Below, piece by piece: positions 32,824 through 41,905 of a DNA stretch of 42,064 nt (positions within the stretch are counted from its first letter, which is position 1; each line of letters begins with the position of its first letter). The position numbers were made by a program, and so were the translations under genes. The stretch is taken from NCBI GenBank assembly GCA_030728245.1, contig JANQZX010000005.1, positions 8,853-50,916 on the forward strand, given 5' to 3'. The DNA is from Saprospiraceae bacterium (GTDB lineage: Bacteria; Bacteroidota; Bacteroidia; Chitinophagales; Saprospiraceae). The notes under the pieces were generated by a model, which worked only from the letters and a program-made list of their open reading frames with translations, had not been told where the DNA came from and ran no database searches.

Positions 32824-34917
32824 ATGCGTTCTTTTGATCATGTTTTAAATTTATGGGATGATCGTAAAGAGGCATCTTATAACAATAACCAAGTAGATTT
32901 ATTCCTTTATCGGTCTAATTTACTTGGGGCAGATTTAAGGATTACTAATTTTGGAGGAGGAAATACCTCCTGTAAAACAATAGAATCTGATCCATTAAGT
33001 GGTGAATTAAAAGAAGTTATGTGGATAAAGGGTTCCGGTGGAGATATCGGAACCCTTACCCGAAAGGGTATCGCTGGCTTGTTTACCGACCGCCTGCATT
33101 CCTTAAAACAAATATATAAAGGGCTTCCCTTCGAGGATGAAATTGTTCCCTTATTGCAACATTGTCTCTACGACCTGAATAGTGCTGCACCGTCCATTGA
33201 TACACCACTGCATGGTCTTTTGCCTTTTCCTCATATAGATCACCTTCATCCGGATGCACTCATTGCTATTGCAGCAGCGAAAGACGGTGAAGCTATTATG
33301 AAACAAATATGGGGTAATTCAATAGCCTGGATTCCCTGGCAAAGACCTGGTTTTGATCTTGGATTACAACTTGAAAAGTGCTATGAAGAAAATCCAGGTA
33401 TTAAAGGCATTATCCTGGGCAGTCATGGTCTATTTACCTGGGGAAATACCTCAAAGGAATGTTATTTCAATAGTCTGACAGTCATTGAGGAGGCTTCCAT
33501 TTTTCTTGCAAAGGCTCAAGAGAAAAAGGGCTCTATTTTCGGAGGATTAAAAATTGAGAGTCCACCTGCGCCTTATAGATTAAGTCAGGCGGCTCAATTA
33601 ATGCCAATATTGCGTGGTCTTTGCTCTGAAAAAAATCAAATGATAGGTCATTTTTCAGATGATTCTGCCGTGTTGGCTTTTATAAACAGTCATGATTTGC
33701 AGCGACTTGCTCCTCTTGGCACTTCCTGCCCGGATCATTTTCTACGCACTAAAATAAAACCCCTGGTTTTATCTCTTGCTATTACTGAAGATTTATCAGA
33801 CAGTTCAGGCATAAGAGAAATTATTAAACCAGCTTTCGAGCAGTATAGAGCGGACTACGCTGAATATTATGAAGCCTGCAAAAAGGATGATAGTCCGGTT
33901 ATGCGAGATGCAAATCCGGTGGTAATTATATATCCAGGCATTGGTATGTTCACTTTTGCCAAGGATAAGCAAACTGCCAGAGTTGCAGCAGAATTTTATC
34001 AAAATGCCATTAACGTGATGCGTGGAGCGGAAGCAATTTCAAGCTACACGGCTCTTCCAAGGCAAGAGGCATTTAATATAGAATATTGGTTGTTAGAAGA
34101 GGCTAAACTACAACGTATGCCTGCTGAAAAACCACTTTCCCGCCGTATTGCCCTTATTACAGGGGGTGGCGGAGGTATTGGAGGCGCTATTGCTAAGAAA
34201 CTGGCTGCTGAAGGAGCTCACATTGTTATCACTGACCTGTCGGAAGAAAGATTAAAGGAGGGTATTCAATCCTACAACAAGGATGTCGCCAGGTACTTTT
34301 CAGCAGATATAACCCAGGAAAAAGATCTGTTGAAATTAATTGATTTTACTTGTTTGCAATTCGGTGGGGTAGATATCATTGTTCATAGTGCAGGTCTTGC
34401 CATATCGAAATCTTTGACCGATACTTTGGAATCTGACTGGGATATTTTACAAAATGTATTGGTCAAAGCGCAGTTTCAACTTTTCAAGTTGGGCGTTAAT
34501 CTTATGAAAAAGCAACAATTTGGTGGAAATCTGGTGACCATTGCCAGTAAAAATGGATTAGTTTCAGGTCCAAATAATGTAGCTTATGGAACAGCAAAAG
34601 CGGCGCAACAACACATGACCCGATTACTCGCCGCCGAATTAGCGAAAGAAAATATAAGAGTAAATACCGTCAATCCTGATGGAGTTATCGTTGGAAGCAA
34701 AATATGGGAAGGTGATTGGGCAGAAGGAAGAGCAAAAGCTTACGGCATATCAGTGTCTGACTTACCGGCACACTATGCCAAAAGGAATCTCTTGAATCAA
34801 ATTATTTTACCAGAGGACATTGCCAACGGTGTTTTTGCCCTTTTATCAGTGCTCAATAAATCGACAGGACTTACCATTAATGTTGACGGAGGCATACCTG
34901 AAGCATTTGTTCGTTAA
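32824..34917 (+). CDS. rhaD: Bifunctional rhamnulose-1-phosphate aldolase/lactaldehyde dehydrogenase (class II aldolase-SDR fusion)
   Basis: The N-terminal ~400 residues are a class II zinc aldolase: NFGGGNTSCK, WIKGSGGDIGTLTRKG, the zinc-site histidines in DTPLHGLLPFPHIDHLHPDA and GSHGLFTWG. The C-terminal ~260 residues are a short-chain dehydrogenase: LITGGGGGIGGAIAKKLAAEG, the catalytic Ser in TIASKNG, YGTAK for the Tyr/Lys pair, and NVDGG at the end. Fusions of this type (TIGR02632) split rhamnulose-1-phosphate into DHAP and L-lactaldehyde and oxidise the aldehyde to L-lactate. Length 697 residues is typical. Neighbours encode the isomerase and kinase for the two preceding steps. Confidence 0.94.
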   Translation: MRSFDHVLNLWDDRKEASYNNNQVDLFLYRSNLLGADLRITNFGGGNTSCKTIESDPLSGELKEVMWIKGSGGDIGTLTRKGIAGLFTDRLHSLKQIYKGLPFEDEIVPLLQHCLYDLNSAAPSIDTPLHGLLPFPHIDHLHPDALIAIAAAKDGEAIMKQIWGNSIAWIPWQRPGFDLGLQLEKCYEENPGIKGIILGSHGLFTWGNTSKECYFNSLTVIEEASIFLAKAQEKKGSIFGGLKIESPPAPYRLSQAAQLMPILRGLCSEKNQMIGHFSDDSAVLAFINSHDLQRLAPLGTSCPDHFLRTKIKPLVLSLAITEDLSDSSGIREIIKPAFEQYRADYAEYYEACKKDDSPVMRDANPVVIIYPGIGMFTFAKDKQTARVAAEFYQNAINVMRGAEAISSYTALPRQEAFNIEYWLLEEAKLQRMPAEKPLSRRIALITGGGGGIGGAIAKKLAAEGAHIVITDLSEERLKEGIQSYNKDVARYFSADITQEKDLLKLIDFTCLQFGGVDIIVHSAGLAISKSLTDTLESDWDILQNVLVKAQFQLFKLGVNLMKKQQFGGNLVTIASKNGLVSGPNNVAYGTAKAAQQHMTRLLAAELAKENIRVNTVNPDGVIVGSKIWEGDWAEGRAKAYGISVSDLPAHYAKRNLLNQIILPEDIANGVFALLSVLNKSTGLTINVDGGIPEAFVR

Positions 34918-34957
34918 AAGTTGGGCTCAAGCTTTTTATCCTTAAATTACTTTCTTT

Positions 34958-36241
34958 ATGCGAATAGATTCATTGCATATTTCAAGACATAATGATTTGT
35001 TTTTGGAAAAACATAGCCAATCATTTCATTTTCTCAAAAGAGAACTTTCCGATAAAGGTGTTGATGTTGAGTCTATTATAACCAAAATACAACAATTCCA
35101 AGTAGCAATTCCTAGTTGGGCGCTTGGTGCAGGGGGTACCCGATTTGGCAGATTTTCTATCGGTGGTGAACCTGGAGATCTCTTTCAGAAAATATCCGAC
35201 ATTAGTATCATCAACGATTTAACGGGGGCTGCTGGCGCCGTTTCATTACATATCCCCTGGGATATTCCGGAAAATGTGTCAACATTAACTCGTTACGCGA
35301 GTGAATGCGGTATAACTTTCGATGCCGTAAATTCGAATACCTTCCAAGATCAACCAGATCAAGCCCTTAGCTATAAATATGGTTCTCTCTGTCATACAGA
35401 TAGAAAAGTAAGAGAACAGGCAATACAACACAATATAGAGGTCATTCATTATGGTGAAGCATTGGGTTCAAAAAGTATAACCGTATGGTTATCTGACGGA
35501 TCTACTTTTCCAGGTCAAACTAATTTTAGACAAGCTCTGTCGAGAACTAAAGAATCTTTACAAGAAATATACAGACATTTACCCGCCGATTGGCAAATGT
35601 TTATTGAGTATAAACCCTACGAACCTCAGTTTTACAGCACCGTAATTCAAGATTGGGGAACCTCCCATTTATTGGCTTCCGCTTGTGGACCTCAGGCTTT
35701 TAGCTTAGTCGATTTGGGTCATCATTTACCAAATACCAATATTGAACAAATTGTTGCGACCTTGTTGTCTTTGGGGAAATTAGGTGGATTTCATTTTAAT
35801 GACAGTAAATATGGAGATGATGATCTCACGGTTGGCAGCATAAAACCTTACCAGTTATATTTGATTTTTTTAGAATTAGTCAGTGGCCTTGCTGATCCAA
35901 CGGTGATAAATCCCCCCATTTCATACATGATCGATGCGAGCCATAATGTAAAAGATCCACTGGAAGATCTTATGCAAAGTGTAGAGGCCATTCTCCTTTG
36001 CTATACACAGGCATTATTGGTGGATTTTAATAAACTAAATGAGCTGAGAGATAAAAACGAAGTGGTTTTAGCTCAGGAACTGATACAAGATGCCTATAGA
36101 ACAGATGTGAGACCACTACTTAGAGAGGCCAGATTACGAAAAAAAGCGGCATTTTCTCCAATTCAATGCTACAGAGATAATGAAATAAGGAGTCAGCTCA
36201 TCAGAGAAAGAGGAATTACCAATAAAGCAAAAGGATTGTAA
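34958..36241 (+). CDS. rhaI: L-rhamnose isomerase (RhaI type, TIM barrel)
   Basis: This enzyme converts L-rhamnose to L-rhamnulose. The 427-residue protein fits the TIGR02635 group (Gram-positive/Pseudomonas RhaI type) rather than E. coli RhaA. Visible are GAGGTRFGRFSIGGEPGDLFQKI (in part), SLHIPWDIPEN, LSDGSTFPGQTNF, and metal-site segments FIEYKPYEPQFYSTVIQDWG, VDLGHHLPNTNIEQIVATLL and GGFHFNDSKYGDDDL. It follows the aldolase fusion after 40 bases, and its stop codon touches the start of the kinase gene. Confidence 0.93.
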   Translation: MRIDSLHISRHNDLFLEKHSQSFHFLKRELSDKGVDVESIITKIQQFQVAIPSWALGAGGTRFGRFSIGGEPGDLFQKISDISIINDLTGAAGAVSLHIPWDIPENVSTLTRYASECGITFDAVNSNTFQDQPDQALSYKYGSLCHTDRKVREQAIQHNIEVIHYGEALGSKSITVWLSDGSTFPGQTNFRQALSRTKESLQEIYRHLPADWQMFIEYKPYEPQFYSTVIQDWGTSHLLASACGPQAFSLVDLGHHLPNTNIEQIVATLLSLGKLGGFHFNDSKYGDDDLTVGSIKPYQLYLIFLELVSGLADPTVINPPISYMIDASHNVKDPLEDLMQSVEAILLCYTQALLVDFNKLNELRDKNEVVLAQELIQDAYRTDVRPLLREARLRKKAAFSPIQCYRDNEIRSQLIRERGITNKAKGL

Positions 36242-37549
36242 ATGATGTCCATCCTCATTTTTGATGTGGGTAAAACAAATAAAAAAGCCATTTTATATGA
36301 TTATTCATACAAAGAAATATGGCAAACGTCCACTGTTTTACCTGAAATAAGGGATGAAGATGGCTTTCCTTGCGACGACATTCATGCCATATTAGCATGG
36401 ATGAAAAACGTTTTGTCAAATCTTATCAGTGATAGAACTTATCAGATAACCCATCTGAATTTTTCTGCTTATGGAGCGAGTTTTGTTCATGTCGATGAGG
36501 CTGGGAATATTTTGACTCCACTTTACAATTATACAAAACCGATACCATCGGACATCAGAGCTTCATTTTATGAAAAATACGGGGATGAAAAGAAATTGGC
36601 TTTAGAAACCGCTTCGCCAAGTCTCGATTTTTTAAATTCCAGTTTACAATTATATTACATAAAATACCGGTATCCGTCTGTATTTGAGCGTATTAAATGG
36701 AGCCTGCATTTACCTCAATTTTTAAGTTATTATTTCACACAATGGCCGGTTTCAGAATTAACCAGTATTGGTTGCCACACGGCCTTATGGAATTTTTCAG
36801 AAAATGATTATCATACCTGGGTTTATGAAGAAGGGATAACAGAAAAATTTCCTCCCTTAACATCTACGGGTGCCTGTTCAGAAACAACCATTTCAGGAAA
36901 ATTACTAAATATTGGCGCAGGTATTCATGACAGCTCTGCTGCCTTGTACCCTTTTTCTTTATTATCGGATGAACCCTATTTACTTTTATCGACGGGAACC
37001 TGGAGTATTGTATTTAACCCCTATTCAACGCAACCTTTAACGGCCGAAGTTCTGGAAAGAGACTGTTTACTTTTCCTTCAACCCAATGGAAATCCTGTAA
37101 AAGCGGCCAGACTTTTTTTAGGCTATACCTATCAGCAAAAATTGGAAGAAATAGGTCATTATTTTAAATACGACCTTAAAAATGTGTCTAAAGAACCTTT
37201 TGATAATCTTCTTTTGGATACCATTTCAACATCTACACAAAGGTATTTTTCATTTCCTTTGCTAAATATGGAGGAAGTGCCAGCATCAGCAACCGATTTA
37301 TCCCATTTTACCACTTTTGAATCTGCCTATTACCAAATGGTTTGGGAATTAAGTACTTATCAAATTAAGGCAATAAAAATAGCCACTGAGGGAAATGAAT
37401 TTCATCGAATGTACATAGATGGAGGATTTTCAAAAAATAAAATATTCATTCACAGTTTAAAAATACAACTTCCTGCTACGGAAATAATTGTATCTGAATT
37501 TTCATCAGGGGCATCATTAGGTGCGGCCATGCAGGTAAAGGGACATTAA
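36242..37549 (+). CDS. rhaB: FGGY-family rhamnulokinase
   Basis: This kinase would phosphorylate L-rhamnulose at C1. The 435-residue protein has the FGGY fold: an ATPase domain 1 motif ILIFDVGKTNKKAILYDY at the N-terminus, the substrate-side region LSAYGASFVHVDEAGNILTPLYN (in part), then LLLSTGTWSIVFNPYS, and a final YIDGGFSKNKIFI plus EFSSGASLGAAMQ. Either of two adjacent ATGs (36242 or 36245) could start it; the first is directly after the isomerase stop. Its sequence is less typical of RhaB than the surrounding genes are of their families, so the substrate rests mainly on context. Confidence 0.88.
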   Translation: MMSILIFDVGKTNKKAILYDYSYKEIWQTSTVLPEIRDEDGFPCDDIHAILAWMKNVLSNLISDRTYQITHLNFSAYGASFVHVDEAGNILTPLYNYTKPIPSDIRASFYEKYGDEKKLALETASPSLDFLNSSLQLYYIKYRYPSVFERIKWSLHLPQFLSYYFTQWPVSELTSIGCHTALWNFSENDYHTWVYEEGITEKFPPLTSTGACSETTISGKLLNIGAGIHDSSAALYPFSLLSDEPYLLLSTGTWSIVFNPYSTQPLTAEVLERDCLLFLQPNGNPVKAARLFLGYTYQQKLEEIGHYFKYDLKNVSKEPFDNLLLDTISTSTQRYFSFPLLNMEEVPASATDLSHFTTFESAYYQMVWELSTYQIKAIKIATEGNEFHRMYIDGGFSKNKIFIHSLKIQLPATEIIVSEFSSGASLGAAMQVKGH

Positions 37550-37648
37550 TATTTTCGACATTTTAGTATGAAAAAGAAAAATATAATGATTATAGTCTAA
37601 AAATCAGAATAATTATATACTTTTAGCTAACAACTTAAAATTTAAACA

Positions 37649-38392
37649 TTGAAAGTAGGATTATTCATTCCCTGTTATATGGATCAATTTTATCCACAAG
37701 CCGCCATTGCAACCTACAAACTGTTGCTAAAACTAGGCTGTGATGTAGAATATCCTGAAGGACAAACCTGTTGTGGTCAACCTTTGGCCAATGCTGGAAA
37801 TGAGGCAGCATCGAGAGGAAGTTACCTTCATTTTGTAACTATGTTTGAAAAATATGATTATATCGTTGCCCCTTCAGGAAGTTGTGTTTATCATGTGCGA
37901 CACCATTTTGACACTTTGGATCAAACCGATGCCGTTAAAAAAGTACGTGCAAAGACCCTTGATTTAACAGAATTTTTACTTGACGTATTACAAATCAGTT
38001 CTTTACCCGCCAAATATCCTCATAAAGTAGGATTACATCAGAGTTGTCATGGACTACGAGGTTTACATTTAGCCACATCAAGTGAACTGGTGAACAAACC
38101 AGCTGCCTCCAAACTACATGAATTATTAAGCATGGTAGAAGGCCTGACATTGGTTGAATTGGATAGAAAAGACGAATGTTGTGGATTTGGGGGAACATTT
38201 TCTGTAAAAGAGCCTGCTATTTCTGTAAAAATGGGTAAAGATCGAATTCGTGATCATTTTTCAAAAGGGGCAGAGGTCATAACTGCCGGAGATATGAGTT
38301 GCCTCATGCATTTAGAGGGCATAATATCGAGGCAGAACATACCTATCAAAGTAATACATATTGCAGAAATTCTAAATGCTGACGAAATATGA
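37649..38392 (+). CDS. lutA: L-lactate utilisation protein LutA (CCG-domain Fe-S oxidoreductase subunit), TTG start
   Basis: LutA is one of three subunits of the LutABC complex, which oxidises L-lactate to pyruvate. The 247-residue protein has the two cysteine-rich CCG domains: GQTCCGQPLANAGNEA (from about residue 43) and DECCGFGGTFSVKEPAIS (from about 181), plus HQSCHGLRGLH between them. The start is TTG (MKVGLFIPCYMDQFYPQ), which matches the conserved family N-terminus; no in-frame ATG lies nearby upstream. A 99-base gap separates it from the kinase gene. Its stop overlaps the lutB start (ATGA), so the two are coupled. Confidence 0.93.
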   Translation: MKVGLFIPCYMDQFYPQAAIATYKLLLKLGCDVEYPEGQTCCGQPLANAGNEAASRGSYLHFVTMFEKYDYIVAPSGSCVYHVRHHFDTLDQTDAVKKVRAKTLDLTEFLLDVLQISSLPAKYPHKVGLHQSCHGLRGLHLATSSELVNKPAASKLHELLSMVEGLTLVELDRKDECCGFGGTFSVKEPAISVKMGKDRIRDHFSKGAEVITAGDMSCLMHLEGIISRQNIPIKVIHIAEILNADEI

Positions 38393-39759
38393 CGCCACAT
38401 GCTCAAAAAGCGGCTATTTTTAATAAAGACGAAGTGCGAACTGACTGGCACGATGCCTCCTTATGGATGGTCAGGAAGAAGCGGGACTTTGCTGTTTCCG
38501 AGATACCCGAATGGGAATTTCTCAGAGAATTTGCTTCCGATATAAAAATGCACACCCTGTCAAAACTCGATGATTACCTGGAATTATTTGAAAAAGCGGC
38601 GATTCAAAATGGTGCCACAGTACATTGGGCTGAAGATGCAAAGGAGCATAATGACATCGTTTTAACTATTTTAAATAAGCACCAGGCGAAAAAAATGGTC
38701 AAGAGCAAATCTATGCTCACTGAGGAATGTCACCTCAATGAATTTTTAGAACGTCATAACATTGAGGTTATCGATTCCGACCTAGGCGAAAGAATCATTC
38801 AAATGTTGAACGAACCACCCAGCCATATAGTAATGCCCGCTATACATTTGAAGAAAGAAGAAATTGGAGAACTATTTCATAGAGAGTTACATACAGAAAA
38901 GGGAGCCACGGATCCGCAATATCTTACCGAAGCGGCACGGCATCATTTAAGGGAAAAATTTCATACGGCACAAGTTGCATTAACCGGCGTTAATTTTGGT
39001 ATAGCTGAAACGGGAGAAGTGGTTGTTTGTACCAATGAGGGGAATGCAGATATGGGCGTTCATTTAACACCTGTACAAATTCATAGTATGGGTATCGAAA
39101 AACTGATACCCAGGAGAAGCGACCTCGCTGTTTTTACCCGTTTATTGGCTAGAAGTGCTACTGGACAACCCGTAACAGTTTTCACCTCCCACCATAGAAA
39201 TCCAAAACCTGCGGGTGAAATGCATATTATTTTAGTGGATAATGGAAGGACGGAACAATTAGGTAAACCTGATTTCCGAAGTTCCCTGAAGTGCATTCGT
39301 TGTGGAGCTTGTATGAACACCTGCCCCATTTACAGAAGAAGTGGCGGGCATAGTTATGAGACCACTATTCCAGGACCGATTGGTTCGATATTAACACCTG
39401 GTATAGATTTAAAAAAACACGGACAATTACCCTTTGCTTCCACTCTTTGTGGTTCATGCACCGATGTTTGCCCGGTGAAAATAGATATTCATACGCAACT
39501 TTATAAATGGCGACAGATTGTCAGCGAAGCAGGTTTGCCTGAAGCGGGTAATAAAACCATGATGAGCATAATGGGAAATGGCTTGGCCTCTCCCACTTTT
39601 TTCCATCGTTTGGGTAATATCGGAAGGAAACTATTGCGTCTTTTTCCAGGAAAAGAAAGATTTCTCTCCTTCACAGTCTGGACAAAAGACAGAGATTTAC
39701 CCAAAGCCCCCGTCGAATCATTTAGGGAATGGTATGCAAAACAAGCTAAGGATGCCTAG
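38389..39759 (+). CDS. lutB: L-lactate utilisation protein LutB (Fe-S subunit)
   Basis: LutB is the large Fe-S subunit of the lactate-oxidising LutABC complex. The 456-residue protein has an N-terminal LUD domain (about residues 60-290; LTGVNFGIAETGEVVVCTNEGN is characteristic, given here in part). Two [4Fe-4S] motifs follow: CIRCGACMNTCPIYR (from about 302) and LCGSCTDVCPVKIDIH (from about 353). A C-terminal domain ends in FREWYAKQAK. It overlaps lutA by four bases and lutC by eight. Confidence 0.95.
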   Translation: MTPHAQKAAIFNKDEVRTDWHDASLWMVRKKRDFAVSEIPEWEFLREFASDIKMHTLSKLDDYLELFEKAAIQNGATVHWAEDAKEHNDIVLTILNKHQAKKMVKSKSMLTEECHLNEFLERHNIEVIDSDLGERIIQMLNEPPSHIVMPAIHLKKEEIGELFHRELHTEKGATDPQYLTEAARHHLREKFHTAQVALTGVNFGIAETGEVVVCTNEGNADMGVHLTPVQIHSMGIEKLIPRRSDLAVFTRLLARSATGQPVTVFTSHHRNPKPAGEMHIILVDNGRTEQLGKPDFRSSLKCIRCGACMNTCPIYRRSGGHSYETTIPGPIGSILTPGIDLKKHGQLPFASTLCGSCTDVCPVKIDIHTQLYKWRQIVSEAGLPEAGNKTMMSIMGNGLASPTFFHRLGNIGRKLLRLFPGKERFLSFTVWTKDRDLPKAPVESFREWYAKQAKDA

Positions 39760-40336
39760 TAAAGAAACTATTTTAACTAAAATCAAGGCCAATAGACCAA
39801 ATCTTTGGCCCCTACCCGATGTTCCTATTTTCGAAACATTGGCAACCGACAAGAAGAAATTGTTTATACAAATATTGGAAAGAGGAGGAAGTAAAGTACA
39901 TTGTGTTGACGATAGTACACAAATACATCAGGTAATAACCACCCATTTTCCCGAAAATAAAAGGATGGTCTCTGCCCTACCCTTTTTAGAGGGAATAGAG
40001 GGAATTACCACCCTTCATCCCGATTTTTATGAAGGAACTGAAGTAGCCATTATTGAAGGACTTATTGGCGTAGCTGAAAATGGGGCGCTTTGGGTTACTG
40101 AAAATGAGCTGGGAGATGTGCGCGTTTTACCTTTTATTGCACAACATTTAGTCATGGTCATTAGTGAAAAAAATATTGTTGGCACCATGCATGAAGCTTA
40201 TAAAAAATTAGGCTTACCCACTACAGAGGGCTTTGGTGTATTCATCGCCGGTCCCTCCAAAACCGCTGACATAGAACAATCCTTAGTTATTGGGGCTCAG
40301 GGAGCTCGTAGTTTATTGGTCATCCTCACCCCTTAA
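39752..40336 (+). CDS. lutC: L-lactate utilisation protein LutC (LUD domain)
   Basis: LutC is the third subunit of LutABC. The 194-residue protein is a single LUD domain: VAIIEGLIGVAENGALWVTE, then LPFIAQHLVMVISEKNIV and FGVFIAGPSKTADIEQSLVIGAQGARSL (in part) with the conserved GP-S-TADIE motif. I chose ATG 39752 (MPSKETILTKIKANRP), which overlaps the lutB stop by eight bases and matches the short N-terminus of the family. An ATG at 39734 is possible. The longer open frame upstream lies inside lutB and is not coding. Confidence 0.93.
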   Translation: MPSKETILTKIKANRPNLWPLPDVPIFETLATDKKKLFIQILERGGSKVHCVDDSTQIHQVITTHFPENKRMVSALPFLEGIEGITTLHPDFYEGTEVAIIEGLIGVAENGALWVTENELGDVRVLPFIAQHLVMVISEKNIVGTMHEAYKKLGLPTTEGFGVFIAGPSKTADIEQSLVIGAQGARSLLVILTP

Positions 40337-40346
40337 TCGATTCATC

Positions 40347-41741
40347 ATGCTTTTAGAAAAACTTAGCGCCCACCTCGAAGAAGTAAAAGAATACGAAAGA
40401 GAACCTGTTCCGGCTTCCCGCTGGCGAGGATTTAAAAGTTTTTTAGGAATGTATGCCGGTGAACACACTGCGGGAACAGAATTTGTCATCGGCCCCCTGT
40501 TTGTTGCACATGGCGCGGGGGCTATGGACCTTATATTAGGTTTACTCCTTGGTAATTTTTTAGCCGTACTTTCATGGGCGTTTATCTGCGCGCCCATTGC
40601 CGTAAGAGAAAGAGTAACGTTATATTTTCTGCTCGAAAAAATATGTGGTAAACATCTTACCAATGCTTACAATCTGGTCAATGCCCTCATGTTCTGCTTT
40701 TTAGCAGGTTCCATGATAGCCGTTTCAGCCACTGCTATAGGCATTCCATTTAATATACCGCTGGCAAAATTAACCGATTGGCTACCTTCGGGCCTACCCT
40801 GGATAATTATCGTGGTCCTGGTGGGAACCGTTACTACTTTTGTAGCTACTTTGGGCTATGATAAGGTAGAAAAGTTTGCAAGCATTGCTGCACCCTGGAT
40901 GATTTTAGTATTTTTAGCTTCAGCTATTGCAGTTTTACCCGAATTGGGCGTAAAAAACTTGGGCGATTTTTTTCAGGTTGCGCAAGATAAAATATGGACG
41001 GGAAAGCCACTTGCCGGACAAAGTAAATTCACCTTTTGGCATATCTTATTTTTTGCCTGGTTCTGTAATATGGCTATGCACATAGGAATGGCTGATTTGT
41101 CCATACTTAGGTATGCGAAAAAATGGACTGCTGGATTTGCTTCAGCAGGAGGAATGTACGTCGGACACTATGTTGCCTGGTTAGCTTCAGGTATTTTATA
41201 TGCACTTTTTCTACAACAAAGCAATGAAAATTTAGAATTTGCACCAGGTCCTGTTGCCTATTCCGCCGTTGGAATTACTGGGGCATTATGTGTAATCATT
41301 GCGGGTTGGACAACGGCTAATCCCACCATTTATCGGGCAGGACTCGCTTTACAAGCTATCATGCCCAAAGCAAAAACCTGGAAAATTACTTTAATTGTAG
41401 GCTCTATAACCACTTTAGCCGCTTGTTTTCCTGCTTTGGTCATGCAATTACTCGATTTTGTGGCCCTTTATGGTTTGGTTCTCATGCCCATGGGAGCCAT
41501 TATTTTTATCGACTACTGGCTTTTTCCTCGTATAGGATTACAATCTAATCTGGCGGCAGTGAAAAATCTTACCTATAATGTTGCTGCGTTAATCACCTGG
41601 CTCGGAAGTTTGTTAGCCTGCTATTTAATTGCCAAAACGACTGGATTGGAAATATTTTTCCTAGGACTTCCAGGCTGGTTTCTAGCTGCCCTGATTTATA
41701 TTATTTCTTCTTATGCGTATCAAAAAAAATGGTCAAAATGA
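40347..41741 (+). CDS. NCS1/CodB-like permease of a rhamnose-lactate cluster
   Basis: This 464-residue membrane protein has about twelve transmembrane helices and belongs to the purine-cytosine permease (NCS1) superfamily by its layout: SFLGMYAGEHTAGTEFVIGP in helix 1, GLLLGNFLAVLSWAFICAPI in helix 2, ATLGYDKVEKFASIAAPW in helix 5 and AGWTTANPTIYRAGLALQA in helix 8. The start MLLEKLSAHLEEVKEYEREP follows the lutC stop by 10 bases; an earlier in-frame start would overlap lutC. It is the only transporter in the cluster, so uptake of rhamnose, lactate or a related compound is more likely than nucleobase uptake (inference). The 54-residue gene after it overlaps by four bases. Confidence 0.88.
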   Translation: MLLEKLSAHLEEVKEYEREPVPASRWRGFKSFLGMYAGEHTAGTEFVIGPLFVAHGAGAMDLILGLLLGNFLAVLSWAFICAPIAVRERVTLYFLLEKICGKHLTNAYNLVNALMFCFLAGSMIAVSATAIGIPFNIPLAKLTDWLPSGLPWIIIVVLVGTVTTFVATLGYDKVEKFASIAAPWMILVFLASAIAVLPELGVKNLGDFFQVAQDKIWTGKPLAGQSKFTFWHILFFAWFCNMAMHIGMADLSILRYAKKWTAGFASAGGMYVGHYVAWLASGILYALFLQQSNENLEFAPGPVAYSAVGITGALCVIIAGWTTANPTIYRAGLALQAIMPKAKTWKITLIVGSITTLAACFPALVMQLLDFVALYGLVLMPMGAIIFIDYWLFPRIGLQSNLAAVKNLTYNVAALITWLGSLLACYLIAKTTGLEIFFLGLPGWFLAALIYIISSYAYQKKWSK

Positions 41742-41902
41742 AGATATTACTAAAATTAGTATCGATTGTAGGACTTATTCTAACTCTTCTGCCTTCTATT
41801 GGGGTATTCTATGAGGTAATTAGTCAAGAGGAGAATAAGTATTTTATGCTTATTGGTACGCTACTTTGGTTTGGACCTAAGATTATTTTTAAGGCAAAAT
41901 AG
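41738..41902 (+). CDS. 54-residue two-helix membrane protein coupled to the permease gene
   Basis: The ATG overlaps the permease stop (ATGA), which suggests translational coupling. The protein has a first helix at about residues 5-24 (LVSIVGLILTLLPSIGVFYE), a short acidic loop (SQEENKYF) and a second helix (about 37-50; MLIGTLLWFGPKIIF), ending in KAK. I recall similar short proteins encoded next to transporters in Bacteroidota but know of no function. A small accessory subunit of the permease is possible (inference). Confidence 0.7.
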   Translation: MKILLKLVSIVGLILTLLPSIGVFYEVISQEENKYFMLIGTLLWFGPKIIFKAK

Positions 41903-41905
41903 GTT

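Noticed and set aside
39578-39751. 58-residue N-terminal extension of LutC
   Set aside because: It lies in another frame inside lutB, and the LutC family starts close to the MPSKETI segment.
40347-41741. Cytosine permease annotation taken at face value
   Set aside because: Family resemblance alone does not fix the substrate, and no nucleobase gene is nearby. I kept the superfamily name only.
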